NCBI GenBank assembly: GCA_029257385.1
Contig: JARIBS010000073.1
Location: 1-64,000 of the forward strand
Reading direction: 5' to 3'
DNA: 64,000 bases
Origin: Thiorhodococcus sp.
Lineage (GTDB): Bacteria; Pseudomonadota; Gammaproteobacteria; Chromatiales; Chromatiaceae
Shown here: positions 48,532 to 57,355 of the stretch, in pieces
How positions within the stretch are numbered: the first letter of the stretch is position 1
Layout of the letters: each line of letters starts with the position of its first letter
The notes under the pieces: generated by a model
The model's database searches: none
What the model saw: the letters and a program-made list of their open reading frames with translations, nothing else
What the model was told of the DNA's origin: nothing
Made by a program: the position numbers and the translations under genes

Positions 48532-50451
48532 TCAGCCGGACTGCTCGTCCGGCGCGGCGGCCGCTTCTCTGAATTCGCCACCGAGCAGGTGCCAATCGCG
48601 CAGGGTGTGCTGCTCGCCGCTGAAGATGTCGGTGCGCAGCGTCTCAATGGCCTTGACCCACTCGCCTGAGGCAGCGCAGGCGGGCGTGTCGGTGGGCATG
48701 TCGCGACAGACCTCGAGCGCGCTGTCGGCGAGTGTGAAGTGCATCCCCGGCAAGGGGCGGATACGCGCTTGGCCCTCCGTCTGAGCGGTCAGGTCCATGA
48801 TGCTCGGGCGTTGATCGCCAAGCAGTCCCAGCAGCAGCGCCGGTAGCTGATAGGCTGGAACCTCGCCGACGGCAACCGGGCCTTTCTGTCCGTCGATCAC
48901 GATCAATGGCGTCTCGACCAGCGTTCTGAACATGGCATCATCGAACTCGCCGCGCTGCTTGGCGAGCAGCGCCGACTGCGTATAGCCGCCGAAGTTGGGT
49001 TCGAGCGCAGGGAGATGATCGCCAAAGAGAACAATCAGCGCGTCGGGGTCGGTCTGGCGCAGGGTGCGCACAAAATCCATCAGCTCGCGTGACTTGTAAT
49101 AAATGGTATTGGCATAGGCGGCAACGATCTCATGGCCTTGTGCTGCGGTGATGACTGGTGGACGACGCTCGTTGAGCGGGTAGGGCAGATGACCGAAATA
49201 GGTCAGCACATAATTGAACACCGGTTTGGAGGCGCGCAGCTTGGGGTCCAAGTGGTCCAGAATCTGCCGGTAGAGCGATTCATCGCTCAGAAATGAGCGG
49301 TTCATATCATCGAGCGCGAAATCCTTATCGGCCAGATAGGTCTCGAAGCCGACACGCTGATAGGCATTGATACGGTTCCAGAAGGAGGCCGAGTTGGGGT
49401 GGGAAACAAGGCTGTAATACCCCAGACCACCAAGATGACGCGGCAGGCAAGGTGCGTCACGGCGCAGTCCAAACTCAAAATACACGTTGTCCTGGTTGAT
49501 CGGGAAGCCGCACAATACCTCGAACTCGGTATTGGCGGTGTAGCCACCGAACACTGGCGCGAGGAGGTGAGAGTGCTCGGTGGCAGCCCAGAGTGCGCGA
49601 AAGTCTGGATCCATGGGGTCGGCGGACAAGGCCGAGGCGGTCAGCACCGAAGGATCCCAAAAAGACTCAAGCAGAATGACGTGGATGTTACGCGGCTGCG
49701 CTTTGCTCGCAGACACATGGACGAAATTGCCTTTGCGCGCATTGTTGACCAGGGCCAGTGCATCGACGACCTCAGTGGCGCTCGGCGGCCTCACCCGGCG
49801 TGCGAGATTGCGTGCGCTCTCCTGAAGCAGGTGGATCGGCAGGCCCCGTGCTTGGTAGTTCGCCGGCTGATTCCAGACCGAGTTGCCGAACTGTTTGTCG
49901 AGCGTACCGAGGAGCGCTGCGGGAAACAGTGCGACCCCTGTCATGGCGAGTCCGAGAACCCCGAGACCGACCCATGCGCGCGGGCGCTTCCAGGCGATCA
50001 TCCAGCCGAGCAGGACGATCGGAGTCGCCACCAAAAACACAGCCCCGACGAGCAGCCAGCCGTCGAGTAGCAGAAACATGTTGCGCGCGGCAGCGAAGTC
50101 GTCGGGCATGATCGGGGCGCCCAGCACCGAGAGCTTGAGCGCGTTGCTTGCCGTCAGCGCGGTGAACAGCGCTGTCGCGGTGAGCATGAATCGCGGCAGC
50201 GAGCGCGAGATCCAGAATAGGAATGCGCCAATGACCAGATGCGCAACCAAGTCTCTCACATAGGCCGAATCCGCGAGCTTGACCTGAAAGAAAGCCTCAA
50301 GGGCCAACTGAGACAGGTGGTACCAGGCCAAGACGAACAGCAACGCGGCGCTCCAGGATAGGAAACGGCGTAGTCTGGGATTCGATCCTATCAAGCGCTT
50401 CGCTGTGGCGGTCACTGACTCACGAATCGCAGGGTTTTTTTGCATCGGCAT
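48532..50451 (-). CDS. LTA-synthase-like membrane sulfatase
   Basis: The 639-aa protein has five N-terminal membrane helices (about residues 30-200, e.g. FLSWSAALLFVLAWYHLSQL and GAVFLVATPIVLLGWMIAWK). A periplasmic alkaline-phosphatase-superfamily domain (about 265-560) follows. Motifs include NIHVILLESFWDPSVL, VFGGYTANTEFEVLCGFPIN, YFGHLPYP and VLFGDHLPALEP, which carries the metal-binding Asp-His. In gammaproteobacteria related proteins transfer phosphoglycerol or phosphoethanolamine to periplasmic glucans or lipid A. The substrate here is not clear. It converges on bioA with 9 nt between the stops. Confidence 0.85.
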   Translation of the reverse strand: MPMQKNPAIRESVTATAKRLIGSNPRLRRFLSWSAALLFVLAWYHLSQLALEAFFQVKLADSAYVRDLVAHLVIGAFLFWISRSLPRFMLTATALFTALTASNALKLSVLGAPIMPDDFAAARNMFLLLDGWLLVGAVFLVATPIVLLGWMIAWKRPRAWVGLGVLGLAMTGVALFPAALLGTLDKQFGNSVWNQPANYQARGLPIHLLQESARNLARRVRPPSATEVVDALALVNNARKGNFVHVSASKAQPRNIHVILLESFWDPSVLTASALSADPMDPDFRALWAATEHSHLLAPVFGGYTANTEFEVLCGFPINQDNVYFEFGLRRDAPCLPRHLGGLGYYSLVSHPNSASFWNRINAYQRVGFETYLADKDFALDDMNRSFLSDESLYRQILDHLDPKLRASKPVFNYVLTYFGHLPYPLNERRPPVITAAQGHEIVAAYANTIYYKSRELMDFVRTLRQTDPDALIVLFGDHLPALEPNFGGYTQSALLAKQRGEFDDAMFRTLVETPLIVIDGQKGPVAVGEVPAYQLPALLLGLLGDQRPSIMDLTAQTEGQARIRPLPGMHFTLADSALEVCRDMPTDTPACAASGEWVKAIETLRTDIFSGEQHTLRDWHLLGGEFREAAAAPDEQSG

Positions 50452-50590
50452 GATCGTCGTCCGTTGTCATGAAATTGCCTCTATCAGATGAACAATACGA
50501 CAATGAAACTGAACGATACCTTAACCGCGCTCAACGCAGCATGATGATGGAGCCGCAGATCGAGGATGTTTAATGCGAGCATTCAGTGAC

Positions 50591-51541
50591 TTATCGCGTG
50601 GCGACGCCCAAAAAGGTCCTGGCCGTATCGGCATCGCGTCGAATTTGTTCCTTGAGCGCGTCGAAGGACTCGAACTTCTTCTCGTCGCGGAGCTTGAGCA
50701 CCAGCTCGACCTCTAGGTGGCGGCCGTAGATCAGCCGGTCGAAATCGAACAGATGAACCTCGAGACGCGCATTGAGTCCCTGTACCGTTGGTCGCGTACC
50801 GATATTGGCCACGCCGGGCCAGGCATCTAGGCCCAGCCCGCGCACCTGTACCGCGTAGACACCGCTGACCGGACTAACTCGGCGATGCAGTTGGATGTTG
50901 GCGGTGGGGAAACCGATGGTCCGAGCGCGTTTATCGCCATGCACGACGCGTCCTTCGAGGGTATAGGGGCGCCCCAGCAAATACCGCGCCTGCTCAAGAT
51001 CGCCACGCGCGAGCGCCGCGCGAATCCGAGAGCTGCTAATGCGCACCTCACCCTGCGTGATGGTGTGCAGGCTTTCCACCGTAAAGCCTGAACCGCACTG
51101 AATGGCCTCACGACCCATGGATTGTAGGAGCGCGAAATCACCCGTGCGACCGTGACCGAACCGGAAATCGTCTCCAACGAACAGGAACTGCACACCGAGT
51201 CCGTCGATCAGGAGCCGCTGAACGAAGGTCGGCGCATCCATGGCCGCGAGCTTGGGGCCAAACTCTAAGAGCATGACACGCTCGATGCCGCTGTCGCTAA
51301 TTGCGTGGAGTTTTTCGCGCAAACGTGTCAGACGCGCAGGGGCCGCGTCTGGGGCGAAGAACTCCATCGGCTGAGGCTCGAAGGTGATGACGGTCGCAGG
51401 CAGACCCAGCTCGCGACCGCGCATCAACAAGCGTTGAAAGACCGTGCGGTGCCCTAGATGTACGCCATCGAAGGTGCCGATCGTTGCAACGCAGCCACGG
51501 TCGGTGGGAAGCAGATTATGTAAACCTCTGATCAGCCTCAT
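50591..51541 (-). CDS. ribF: Bifunctional riboflavin kinase/FAD synthetase
   Basis: The 316-aa enzyme makes FMN and FAD. The N-terminal adenylyltransferase domain has CVATIGTFDGVHLGHRTVFQ (about residues 18-37), FLFVGDDFRFGHGRTGDFAL and the ISSSRIRAALARGDLEQA motif (the GIGVSSTxIR-type element). The C-terminal kinase domain has GRVVHGDKRARTIGFPTANI (about 203-222), VSGVYAVQV and IGTRPTVQG. The length is normal. Upstream lie a GGDEF remnant and a divergent FAD-binding BLUF protein. In many bacteria ribF precedes ileS-lspA, which is not the case here. Confidence 0.96.
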   Translation of the reverse strand: MRLIRGLHNLLPTDRGCVATIGTFDGVHLGHRTVFQRLLMRGRELGLPATVITFEPQPMEFFAPDAAPARLTRLREKLHAISDSGIERVMLLEFGPKLAAMDAPTFVQRLLIDGLGVQFLFVGDDFRFGHGRTGDFALLQSMGREAIQCGSGFTVESLHTITQGEVRISSSRIRAALARGDLEQARYLLGRPYTLEGRVVHGDKRARTIGFPTANIQLHRRVSPVSGVYAVQVRGLGLDAWPGVANIGTRPTVQGLNARLEVHLFDFDRLIYGRHLEVELVLKLRDEKKFESFDALKEQIRRDADTARTFLGVATR

Positions 51542-51573
51542 GAAACTCTTGTAAATGGCGAACGGCGGGGGCG

Positions 51574-51832
51574 TCAGTATACGCGGGAAGCCGCTCCAGC
51601 GGCAGGGTCGACGTTCGCTGGCGCCGCAATCACCCGATTTTTGCCCTGGGTCTTTGACGCATACATCGCCCTATCCGCTAGTCTGATCAGATCCAGCAAG
51701 TCGCGTGCGTGCTCGGGGATAGAGCGCCACCCCGATACTGGCCGTCACGGAGTGCGCATTCCAGCGCATTGAGGAAATCCGGGTACGTATTATTTCGGCA
51801 ACTGCTTCAACATGTGAATCGGCCTTGATCAT
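51574..51832 (-). pseudogene. C-terminal GGDEF-domain remnant, frameshifted
   Basis: On the minus strand from ATG 51832 the frame reads a GGDEF tail, ADSHVEAVAEIIRTRISS and AHSVTASIGVALYP. It then shifts by one base within the CCCC run (51716-51719) to continue EHARDLLDLIRLADRAMYAS and KTQGKNRVIAAP before TGA at 51574-51576. This is the C-terminal third of a diguanylate cyclase domain, with the GG[DE]EF active site missing. It is a non-functional fragment. The remaining 51833-52033 stretch shows no gene. Confidence 0.75.
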
Positions 51833-52033
51833 CACACTTTACAGTGTTGCTATGACATGCCATTCAGAAAAAGCGATTCCAATCTTGGTTGAATCTAAAT
51901 AAGTTTACTGATCGCTGATGTTAGGCGGGCGAGCCTTGAAGCTGGCGGGTTGCGAGGACCACAAGAACCCGGCTTGCTCTCCGGCCATGCCGGACCCATG
52001 ACCGCGTTCGAGTCATTTTATTCGGAGCGACCC

Positions 52034-52480
52034 ATGAAGAATTGTCGACTCATCTATCGCAGTGACTGTACCGACAAGCTCATCGCGAACGAAGATCTGC
52101 GAGACATCTTGCAGCAGAGCGCGCAGCGCAATCGCGAAGCGGGCATCACGGGCCTGCTGGTGCTGTCGGGGGATCAGTTCCTCCAAGTGCTAGAGGGCCC
52201 ATCCGATGCCGTGAACACACTCTACTCCAAGCTCATCAGCGACACGCGCCACCATGATCTCAAGCTCATCTCCTATGAGTTGATCGCGGAGCGTTACTTC
52301 GACGATTGGGGCATGTCGCTGGTGGATCTCTATGATCTTCCCAAGGCCGAGCGCGACATCCTCCGCCGCAAGTACGCCTCCAATAAGGACGCAGTCGCGT
52401 TTCCCGAGCGTCTGCACGAGGTCTACGCGTTCTTGCTCGACGCTAAGGCCCTGTGCTCAGGTCGGCCTTGGGAGGAGTGA
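52034..52480 (+). CDS. BLUF-domain blue-light sensor
   Basis: The 148-aa protein starts at ATG 52034 (MKNCRLIYRS), where the BLUF fold begins. All key residues of the FAD photocycle are seen: Tyr8, Asn33 (RNREAGITG), Gln51 (FLQVLEG), Trp92 and Met94 (FDDWGMSL). The Gln-to-Trp distance of 41 equals that in AppA. BLUF proteins switch flavin hydrogen bonding on blue light. A short helical C-terminus (about 100-148) has no output enzyme, so it likely signals through partner proteins. It lies divergently from the ribF side and 15 nt before a DUF4124 gene. Light sensing is inferred. Confidence 0.9.
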   Translation: MKNCRLIYRSDCTDKLIANEDLRDILQQSAQRNREAGITGLLVLSGDQFLQVLEGPSDAVNTLYSKLISDTRHHDLKLISYELIAERYFDDWGMSLVDLYDLPKAERDILRRKYASNKDAVAFPERLHEVYAFLLDAKALCSGRPWEE

Positions 52481-52495
52481 CAGCGAGGCAAGACG

Positions 52496-53044
52496 ATGAT
52501 GATTCCAAGCTGTCAATGGCTGGCGCTGTTCGGGCTGCTCTCCTGGGTCCACATGAACCCGGTCGTGGCCGAAAACCTGTATCGCTGGAGCGACGACCAG
52601 GGACAGGTCCATTACAGCGACCAGCCGCCCGATCAGCCGCATGGCTCTGTTGACGTGCGAGCGTTGCCGCGAGCGACGCAGAGCCAACGCGCGGTCGGCG
52701 AGCGCTATTCCGTGATGGAGCAGGTGCGCCAGATGGAAGCCGAGCGCGCCGAGCGCGAGCGGGCGCGACAGGCTGAGGATATGCGCCGTCTGCAACTGCA
52801 ACGGCGTGTGTTCGAGGTCGAGGCCGCGCGCGCGAACGCCAACCAGGCGGCGCGTGCATCTGCGTCCCGGCCCTATTTTGTACATCCTCCGCCCCCGCCG
52901 CCACCGGGTCTTCACCCGCCCATGCCACCCGGCCAACACCCGCCGCCACCGCACGGGAGGCCCGCTCAGAACAGTCTGCGCTCGCTCACTGTGCCGGGGC
53001 GCTCGCTGACAATACCGGGGCGTTCGCTCCATCCACACCGGTGA
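52496..53044 (+). CDS. DUF4124 domain exported protein
   Basis: The 182-aa protein has a signal peptide (WLALFGLLSWVHMNPVVAEN) and then the DUF4124 motif NLYRWSDDQGQVHYSDQPPD (about residues 27-46). A charged coiled coil (about 75-120) and a proline/histidine-rich tail follow (PPPPPPPGLHPPMPPGQHPP). The tail ends in the near-repeats RSLTVPGRSLTIPGRSL. DUF4124 proteins are periplasmic and of unknown function. It follows the BLUF gene by 15 nt and may be cotranscribed with it. Confidence 0.8.
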   Translation: MMIPSCQWLALFGLLSWVHMNPVVAENLYRWSDDQGQVHYSDQPPDQPHGSVDVRALPRATQSQRAVGERYSVMEQVRQMEAERAERERARQAEDMRRLQLQRRVFEVEAARANANQAARASASRPYFVHPPPPPPPGLHPPMPPGQHPPPPHGRPAQNSLRSLTVPGRSLTIPGRSLHPHR

Positions 53045-53131
53045 GCGCCAGCCCCGGACACTATCAGGGGGCGAACTAGAGTATAAAATGCGCCTTGTTG
53101 ACTCGACAGAACGCATTCCGGACGGCCCGCC

Positions 53132-54613
53132 TTGAACCCGATCAAACGACTCGCCTCGCAGACCGCCATTTATGGTGTCAGCAGCGTCTTCGGACGCTTC
53201 CTCAACTATCTGCTGGTGCCCTTTCTGACCTACAGCTTCGCCCCGGCCGAGTACGGCGTGGTGGCGGAGTTCTACGCTTATATGGGCTTTCTGGCGGTGC
53301 TGCTCACGTTCGGGCTGGAGACCGGCTATTTCCGCTTTCGCGCAGGCGGCGATCATGCGCCCGAGGCCGTCTACGGCACCGTGCTGCGATTTTTGGTGAT
53401 CATCAACGCGCTGTTCGTGCTCGCGATCTTCCTGATGCGCGAGCCGCTCGCCGAGTTGCTGCTCTATCCCGATCATCCCGAGTACATCTGGTGGATCGCC
53501 GCCATTCTGGCCCTGGACGCGATCGGCGCGGCGGCCTTTGCGCGGTTGCGCGCCGAGAATCGCGCCGGGCGGTTTGCCTCGCTCAAGCTCATTGAGATCG
53601 GCGTGAACGTCGCTCTGGTGATCTTCTTCATCTATGTCTGCCGACGCGCTCACGAGGGCGATCCACAGTCGTTGCTCGGTCAGCTCTGGGATCCGGCGAT
53701 CGGCGTGGGCTATGTCTTCATCGCCAATCTGGTCGCGAGCGCCGTCAAGCTGGTGCTGCTGACGCCGCAGTTTCGCGACGGATTCGCCAACTTCGATGCC
53801 GTGCTCTTCAGGCGCCTGATCCGTTACTCACTGCCCATGGTGGTGATCGGATTCGCCGGCATCATCAACGAGATGCTAGATCGTGCGGCGCTCAAATATC
53901 TGCTGCCTTACGACAACGAGACCAACATGGCCCAGCTCGGCATCTACAGCGCCTGCTACAAGCTCTCGATCCTCATGTCGCTGTTCATCCAGGCGTTTCG
54001 CTACGCCGGAGAGCCGTTTTTCTTCAGCTATGCCAAACAGGCTGACGCGGGCCGCACCTATGCCATCGTGCTCAACTGGTTTGTGATCTGCTGTGTCTTT
54101 CTGTTCCTGCTGGTGACGCTCTACATGGATATCTTCCAGTACTTCGTCGGCGAGGCTTATAGAGAGGGGCTGCACGTCGTGCCGATCCTACTGCTGGCAA
54201 ACCTCTGTCTAGGGATCTACGTGAATCTGTCGATCTGGTACAAACTCACCGACCGCACGCTCATGGGCGCGGGCGTCTCGCTGATCGGCTCGGCCATCAC
54301 CATCGGATTGCTGCTCTGGTGGGTGCCCCTGTATGGGTACGAAGGCGCGGCCTGGACCCACCTGGCCTGTTATGGCTCCATGGTGGTCATGTCCTACGTC
54401 CTCGGGCGCATTTACTATCCGGTGCCTTACGAGATCGGGCGGGTGCTCGGCTATGTGGCGCTGGGGATCGGGCTTTATCTAGCAAGCGAATGGCTACAGC
54501 GTTGGACTGACTGGCACACGCTCCTGATCGGCACGCTCTGCCTGGGTGTCTTTTTGCTGGTGGTGTTAGTCGTGGATGTCCGCAAACTGATGCGTGATGG
54601 CGTGATGGCGTGA
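53132..54613 (+). CDS. Polysaccharide flippase (Wzx/MATE-like)
   Basis: The 493-aa inner-membrane protein has about 12-14 helices and belongs to the oligosaccharide flippase family. Typical pieces are the amphipathic start NPIKRLASQTAIYGVSSVFG and FLNYLLVPFLTYSFAPAEYG. YSLPMVVIGFAGIINEMLDR and GIYSACYKLSILMSLFIQAF also fit. It would move lipid-linked sugar units across the membrane for surface polysaccharide. The start is TTG at 53132; an A/T-rich box (TATAAA, 53090-53095) lies upstream. No glycosyltransferase genes are adjacent, so it is an isolated member. The 209 nt downstream hold only a weak hairpin (54654-54672). Confidence 0.88.
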   Translation: MNPIKRLASQTAIYGVSSVFGRFLNYLLVPFLTYSFAPAEYGVVAEFYAYMGFLAVLLTFGLETGYFRFRAGGDHAPEAVYGTVLRFLVIINALFVLAIFLMREPLAELLLYPDHPEYIWWIAAILALDAIGAAAFARLRAENRAGRFASLKLIEIGVNVALVIFFIYVCRRAHEGDPQSLLGQLWDPAIGVGYVFIANLVASAVKLVLLTPQFRDGFANFDAVLFRRLIRYSLPMVVIGFAGIINEMLDRAALKYLLPYDNETNMAQLGIYSACYKLSILMSLFIQAFRYAGEPFFFSYAKQADAGRTYAIVLNWFVICCVFLFLLVTLYMDIFQYFVGEAYREGLHVVPILLLANLCLGIYVNLSIWYKLTDRTLMGAGVSLIGSAITIGLLLWWVPLYGYEGAAWTHLACYGSMVVMSYVLGRIYYPVPYEIGRVLGYVALGIGLYLASEWLQRWTDWHTLLIGTLCLGVFLLVVLVVDVRKLMRDGVMA

Positions 54614-54822
54614 TGCGAGCGGGCCAGCCGTCGGTAAATGGAAAGGACTGCCAAGCGGGAATCTTGCCCGCTCGAACATGCGTCTAAGTGCTCCCGATGG
54701 TTCTTGCAGTCGCCCCAAAGCCCGAGACAGATTTGCTCGACCTTTACCACCACGTGCGACGACTTGCATCGGCGCGCGGATGGATGTGAGCGAGCAGAAC
54801 TCCTCGCCGCTCAGGCTGCTTG

Positions 54823-55185
54823 TCAGCCTTTGGTGGCCTTGTCTAAAGCGAGCAGGATATCCACTAGGCTTGCCGACAGGGTCATCATCTCCGTGACCGC
54901 GGCCTTGGAGCCGACGGCATCGCCGACCTCCTGCTTTGTGATGGCTTCTTGGCCAGCTTGGTGGAAGCGCTGGTGAGGTGCGAACAAACTCTCGAACAGG
55001 GCCACAGCTTCGGGCCCTACAGCTGCGGCTTCGGCTGGACCGTCCCCGTGAAGCCATTTTCCGAGCTTGCAATCGTGACAATCCGTCCCGCGGAAGTCCC
55101 CCTTGCCGTCCAGGGTCGCCTGGATCTTTCTCAAATACTGAATGTGATCGTTCAACCGGAGTAGAAAGTACGCCTTACCGTCCAT
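54823..55185 (-). CDS. Stand-alone CZB (chemoreceptor zinc-binding) domain protein
   Basis: The 120-aa protein consists essentially of a CZB domain. The zinc ligand pattern is His14 (LNDHIQYL), Cys39 (CKLGKWLHG), His71 and His75 (APHQRFHQAG), all in the expected spacing. CZB domains bind zinc tightly, sense hypochlorite or zinc, and regulate chemoreceptors or diguanylate cyclases. Here the domain has no output module, so it probably acts on a partner. Its start overlaps the end of the frameshifted V4R-like gene by 11 nt, and it is the last gene of the GTPase/roadblock cluster. Confidence 0.85.
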   Translation of the reverse strand: MDGKAYFLLRLNDHIQYLRKIQATLDGKGDFRGTDCHDCKLGKWLHGDGPAEAAAVGPEAVALFESLFAPHQRFHQAGQEAITKQEVGDAVGSKAAVTEMMTLSASLVDILLALDKATKG

Positions 55186-55511
55186 CAGAAAACCTCGTGT
55201 ATGCTGCTATGGGATCAGCGGGGGTGGCTTGCTCATGGCAAACGCCGCACGCATCTTCCCGCTCGATGAGTTTGACCTGAACCTTCTTGCCGATCATGCG
55301 GTAGAGGGTCTCTTCCACGAGACCGAAGCCGAAGTAGCAGATCGCTTGCTGACCGCTGTGTGTGGTGAACTGCGCAAAGGCACAGTCTGTGAATTCGATG
55401 CTGTAGGAGCCATCCTCATTCTGTTTGGCGAGTTCTGAAGTCGCCGAAACTCTTCAGCGCCGCGATACCCTCATGCATGATGCGCGCGGCCTCCTCGAAT
55501 GAGGCATTGCT
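55175..55511 (-). pseudogene. Frameshifted small V4R-like gene
   Basis: Reading the minus strand, one frame gives SNASFEEAARIMHEGIAALK then SFGDF. A +1 shift near 55437-55442 leads to SELAKQNEDGSYSIEFTDCA, FAQFTTHSGQQAICYFGFGL, VEETLYRMIGKKVQVKLIER and EDACGVCHEQ, ending at TAA (55175-55177). The second frame has no start codon of its own, so the gene is broken unless a programmed shift occurs. The cysteine and glycine spacing resembles V4R (vinyl-4-reductase-like) small-molecule binding domains, but that call is tentative. It sits between the roadblock and CZB genes. Confidence 0.6.
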
Positions 55512-55518
55512 GGGCGGC

Positions 55519-55881
55519 TCAGATCAGCTTGCTGATCTGCTCGGCGGCGCGCTTTACATCGAGAAAAATCAGACCCAGCTTGGCATTGGGCTTGGCTATG
55601 ACGGTGATTACGGCATCGTGACCGGCGTGCGTCATGAGCACATAGCCTTTGGCGCCCTTGATCAGAACCTGCTCCAGCTCGCCGCGGCCAAGCTCTTGCG
55701 CAGTCCGTTCGCCTAGAGAGAGCATGGCGGCGCTCATGGCGCCGACGCGGTCTTCGTCCATACTGGCGGGCAGTTGCGAGGCCATCATCAGGCCGTCGGT
55801 AGAGATGACCCCGGAGGCTTCGATATCGGCGGAGGTGCCATTAAGCTCTCCGAGCACGGAGTTGAGCATGTCAGCGCGCAT
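55519..55881 (-). CDS. Roadblock/LC7 domain protein
   Basis: The 120-aa protein is a canonical roadblock/LC7 (MglB-type) module: MLNSVLGELNGTSADIEASG, VISTDGLMMASQLPASMDED, VGAMSAAMLSLGERTAQELG and GYVLMTHAGHDAVITVIAKP. MglB-like proteins dimerise and act as GAPs or partners for small MglA/Arf-like GTPases, one of which is encoded about 0.9 kb upstream. The start is set at ATG 55881, preceded by a good ribosome binding site (GAGGAAATCACAATG). A 254-nt gap upstream to the next gene may contain its own promoter; no gene is seen in it. Confidence 0.88.
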   Translation of the reverse strand: MRADMLNSVLGELNGTSADIEASGVISTDGLMMASQLPASMDEDRVGAMSAAMLSLGERTAQELGRGELEQVLIKGAKGYVLMTHAGHDAVITVIAKPNAKLGLIFLDVKRAAEQISKLI

Positions 55882-56135
55882 TGTGATTTCCTCTTCCTTT
55901 TTTTGCGTTGCAGTGGTTGGTTTCAAAAGCGAATACTGGGGACTCGGTAGAACTCGGCCCCCATTAACAGCCAGGAATCGCACCGGCTCGGTGAAGCGAC
56001 CGTAAGGATTGCTGGGACTCCCGCTAAACACCGACTCGACGGACGGCTCGGGAGTCACATGCACGTCGCCTGCGTGCACGTTCAATGTCTGTTATCCGAA
56101 TCCAGACATCAGGCTTGTGGCCATGGACTTAGGTC

Positions 56136-56768
56136 TCATTGGGCATAGCGCTTGCTCAACGCCCAGACCAGCTCGGTCAGCGCCGGCTGGTTGAGGTGCG
56201 GCACGCCGCTGATGATGAGCACGAAGCGCTGCTCGGTGATGTAGAGCGGCCAAAAGCCGGTCTGGCTGTTGCCCGCCGCGTCCACCAGCGCCCAGGCGCT
56301 GGTGCTCAAGCCCATATTGCGCTTGAGCAGACCGCGATGGCGCTCGTACAGGGACGCCAAGTCCGCGCTGGCCGCCGAAAGCTCCACCGAGGTTTCGTGG
56401 TTGAAGCCGACGGACGCTATGTGGAAGCCCTGGGCATCGGCGAGAAGCGCCTTGCCGGTGGCCGAAAGCGGCTCCAGCAAGCCAGGGAGCACGTCTTCGA
56501 GCGCACCGTCCGGGGCCGTTTGCGGGTCGGCGAAGCCCTCTACCCAGCCCAACGTCTGAAGGTGATAGAGCAGACCGAGCGCCTCGTCCTCGCTCTGCGT
56601 GTCGGCCCATTCGGTCAGGGCGTCAAGCTCGAGCTGGTGGCTCGATTCCGTGCTGAGCAGACGTTGGAGCAAACGGCGTGGGGGATCCTGCTGCGGGTCC
56701 GCCACACTGTAGAAGGCGCCCGCAGGCGTGGGCAGAACAAACTGGTGATCGAGCAAGCGATAACGCAT
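56136..56768 (-). CDS. Protein of the GTPase/roadblock cluster, possible roadblock-like C-terminus
   Basis: The 210-aa protein is of uncertain family. The N-terminal half (about residues 1-95) looks like a small helical or winged-helix domain (ALGLLYHLQTLGWVEGF). The C-terminal half (about 110-205) has the strand-helix pattern of roadblock folds: GKALLADAQGFHIASVGFNH, a helix with LASLYERHRGLLKRNMG, then SAWALVDAAGNSQTGFWPLY and ITEQRFVLIISGVPHLNQPA. It may be a divergent roadblock partner of the GTPase whose gene lies 3 nt upstream. The fold call is by eye only. Confidence 0.55.
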   Translation of the reverse strand: MRYRLLDHQFVLPTPAGAFYSVADPQQDPPRRLLQRLLSTESSHQLELDALTEWADTQSEDEALGLLYHLQTLGWVEGFADPQTAPDGALEDVLPGLLEPLSATGKALLADAQGFHIASVGFNHETSVELSAASADLASLYERHRGLLKRNMGLSTSAWALVDAAGNSQTGFWPLYITEQRFVLIISGVPHLNQPALTELVWALSKRYAQ

Positions 56769-56771
56769 GGC

Positions 56772-57311
56772 TTACTCCACCTCGAGTCCCGGGTCGAGGG
56801 CAAAGAAGAGCGCCTCAAGGAGGATGGTGATGTCGGAGCGCTTGCGCGCATCGACCTCGAAGATCGGCACCACGAGTCCGCAGTGTTGCAGATAGTCGTG
56901 ATACACACCCAGCCGTGAACCGGGTCTGAGATCCGTCTTGGTGATCCCGACGGCGAGCTGGGTCTCACGGATAAAGCCATCGAAGGCGTTGACGAAAAAC
57001 TCCATGTCGCCGAGCGGATTGGGGCGCGAGTCGTCGATCAGCAGAACCAGCCCCAGGCCGCCTTTGGCGAGGATGCTCCACATGAAGTCGAAACGCTCCT
57101 GGCCTGGAGTACCGTAGAGATGGACCTTCTCCCCACCTCCGAGCTTCATCAGCCCATAGTCCATGGCCACCGTCGTGGTGGACTTCATGGACTGGGTCAT
57201 GTCGCTGGCGCGTGCGTCCGTGGAAACGGCCGGGGCATCGCTGACAGAGGCAATGGCTGTTGTCTTACCCGCCCCGACCGGGCCGGTGAATATGATTTTG
57301 TGATCTGACAT
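56772..57311 (-). CDS. Arf/MglA-like small GTPase
   Basis: The 179-aa GTP-binding protein starts at ATG 57311 (MSDHKIIFTGPVGAGKTTAI), with P-loop residues 10-18. It also has the switch I-like STTTVAMDYG, the switch II LYGTPGQERFDFMW (GTPGQ instead of DTAGQ, as in CvnD-like bacterial GTPases) and GITKTDL in the G4 position. Such GTPases pair with roadblock proteins in signalling and polarity switching. It is followed after 3 nt by a possible roadblock relative and later by a canonical roadblock protein. Nucleotide binding appears intact. Confidence 0.88.
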   Translation of the reverse strand: MSDHKIIFTGPVGAGKTTAIASVSDAPAVSTDARASDMTQSMKSTTTVAMDYGLMKLGGGEKVHLYGTPGQERFDFMWSILAKGGLGLVLLIDDSRPNPLGDMEFFVNAFDGFIRETQLAVGITKTDLRPGSRLGVYHDYLQHCGLVVPIFEVDARKRSDITILLEALFFALDPGLEVE

Positions 57312-57355
57312 ACCGTGCGCTTTGTCTCGGTGAGTGAGGTTGGCTCGTTTTTCTA

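Noticed and set aside
54614-54822. Possible gene between the flippase and CZB genes
   Set aside because: No frame shows homology or a good ribosome binding site. Only a weak hairpin (54654-54672) without a T tract is seen.
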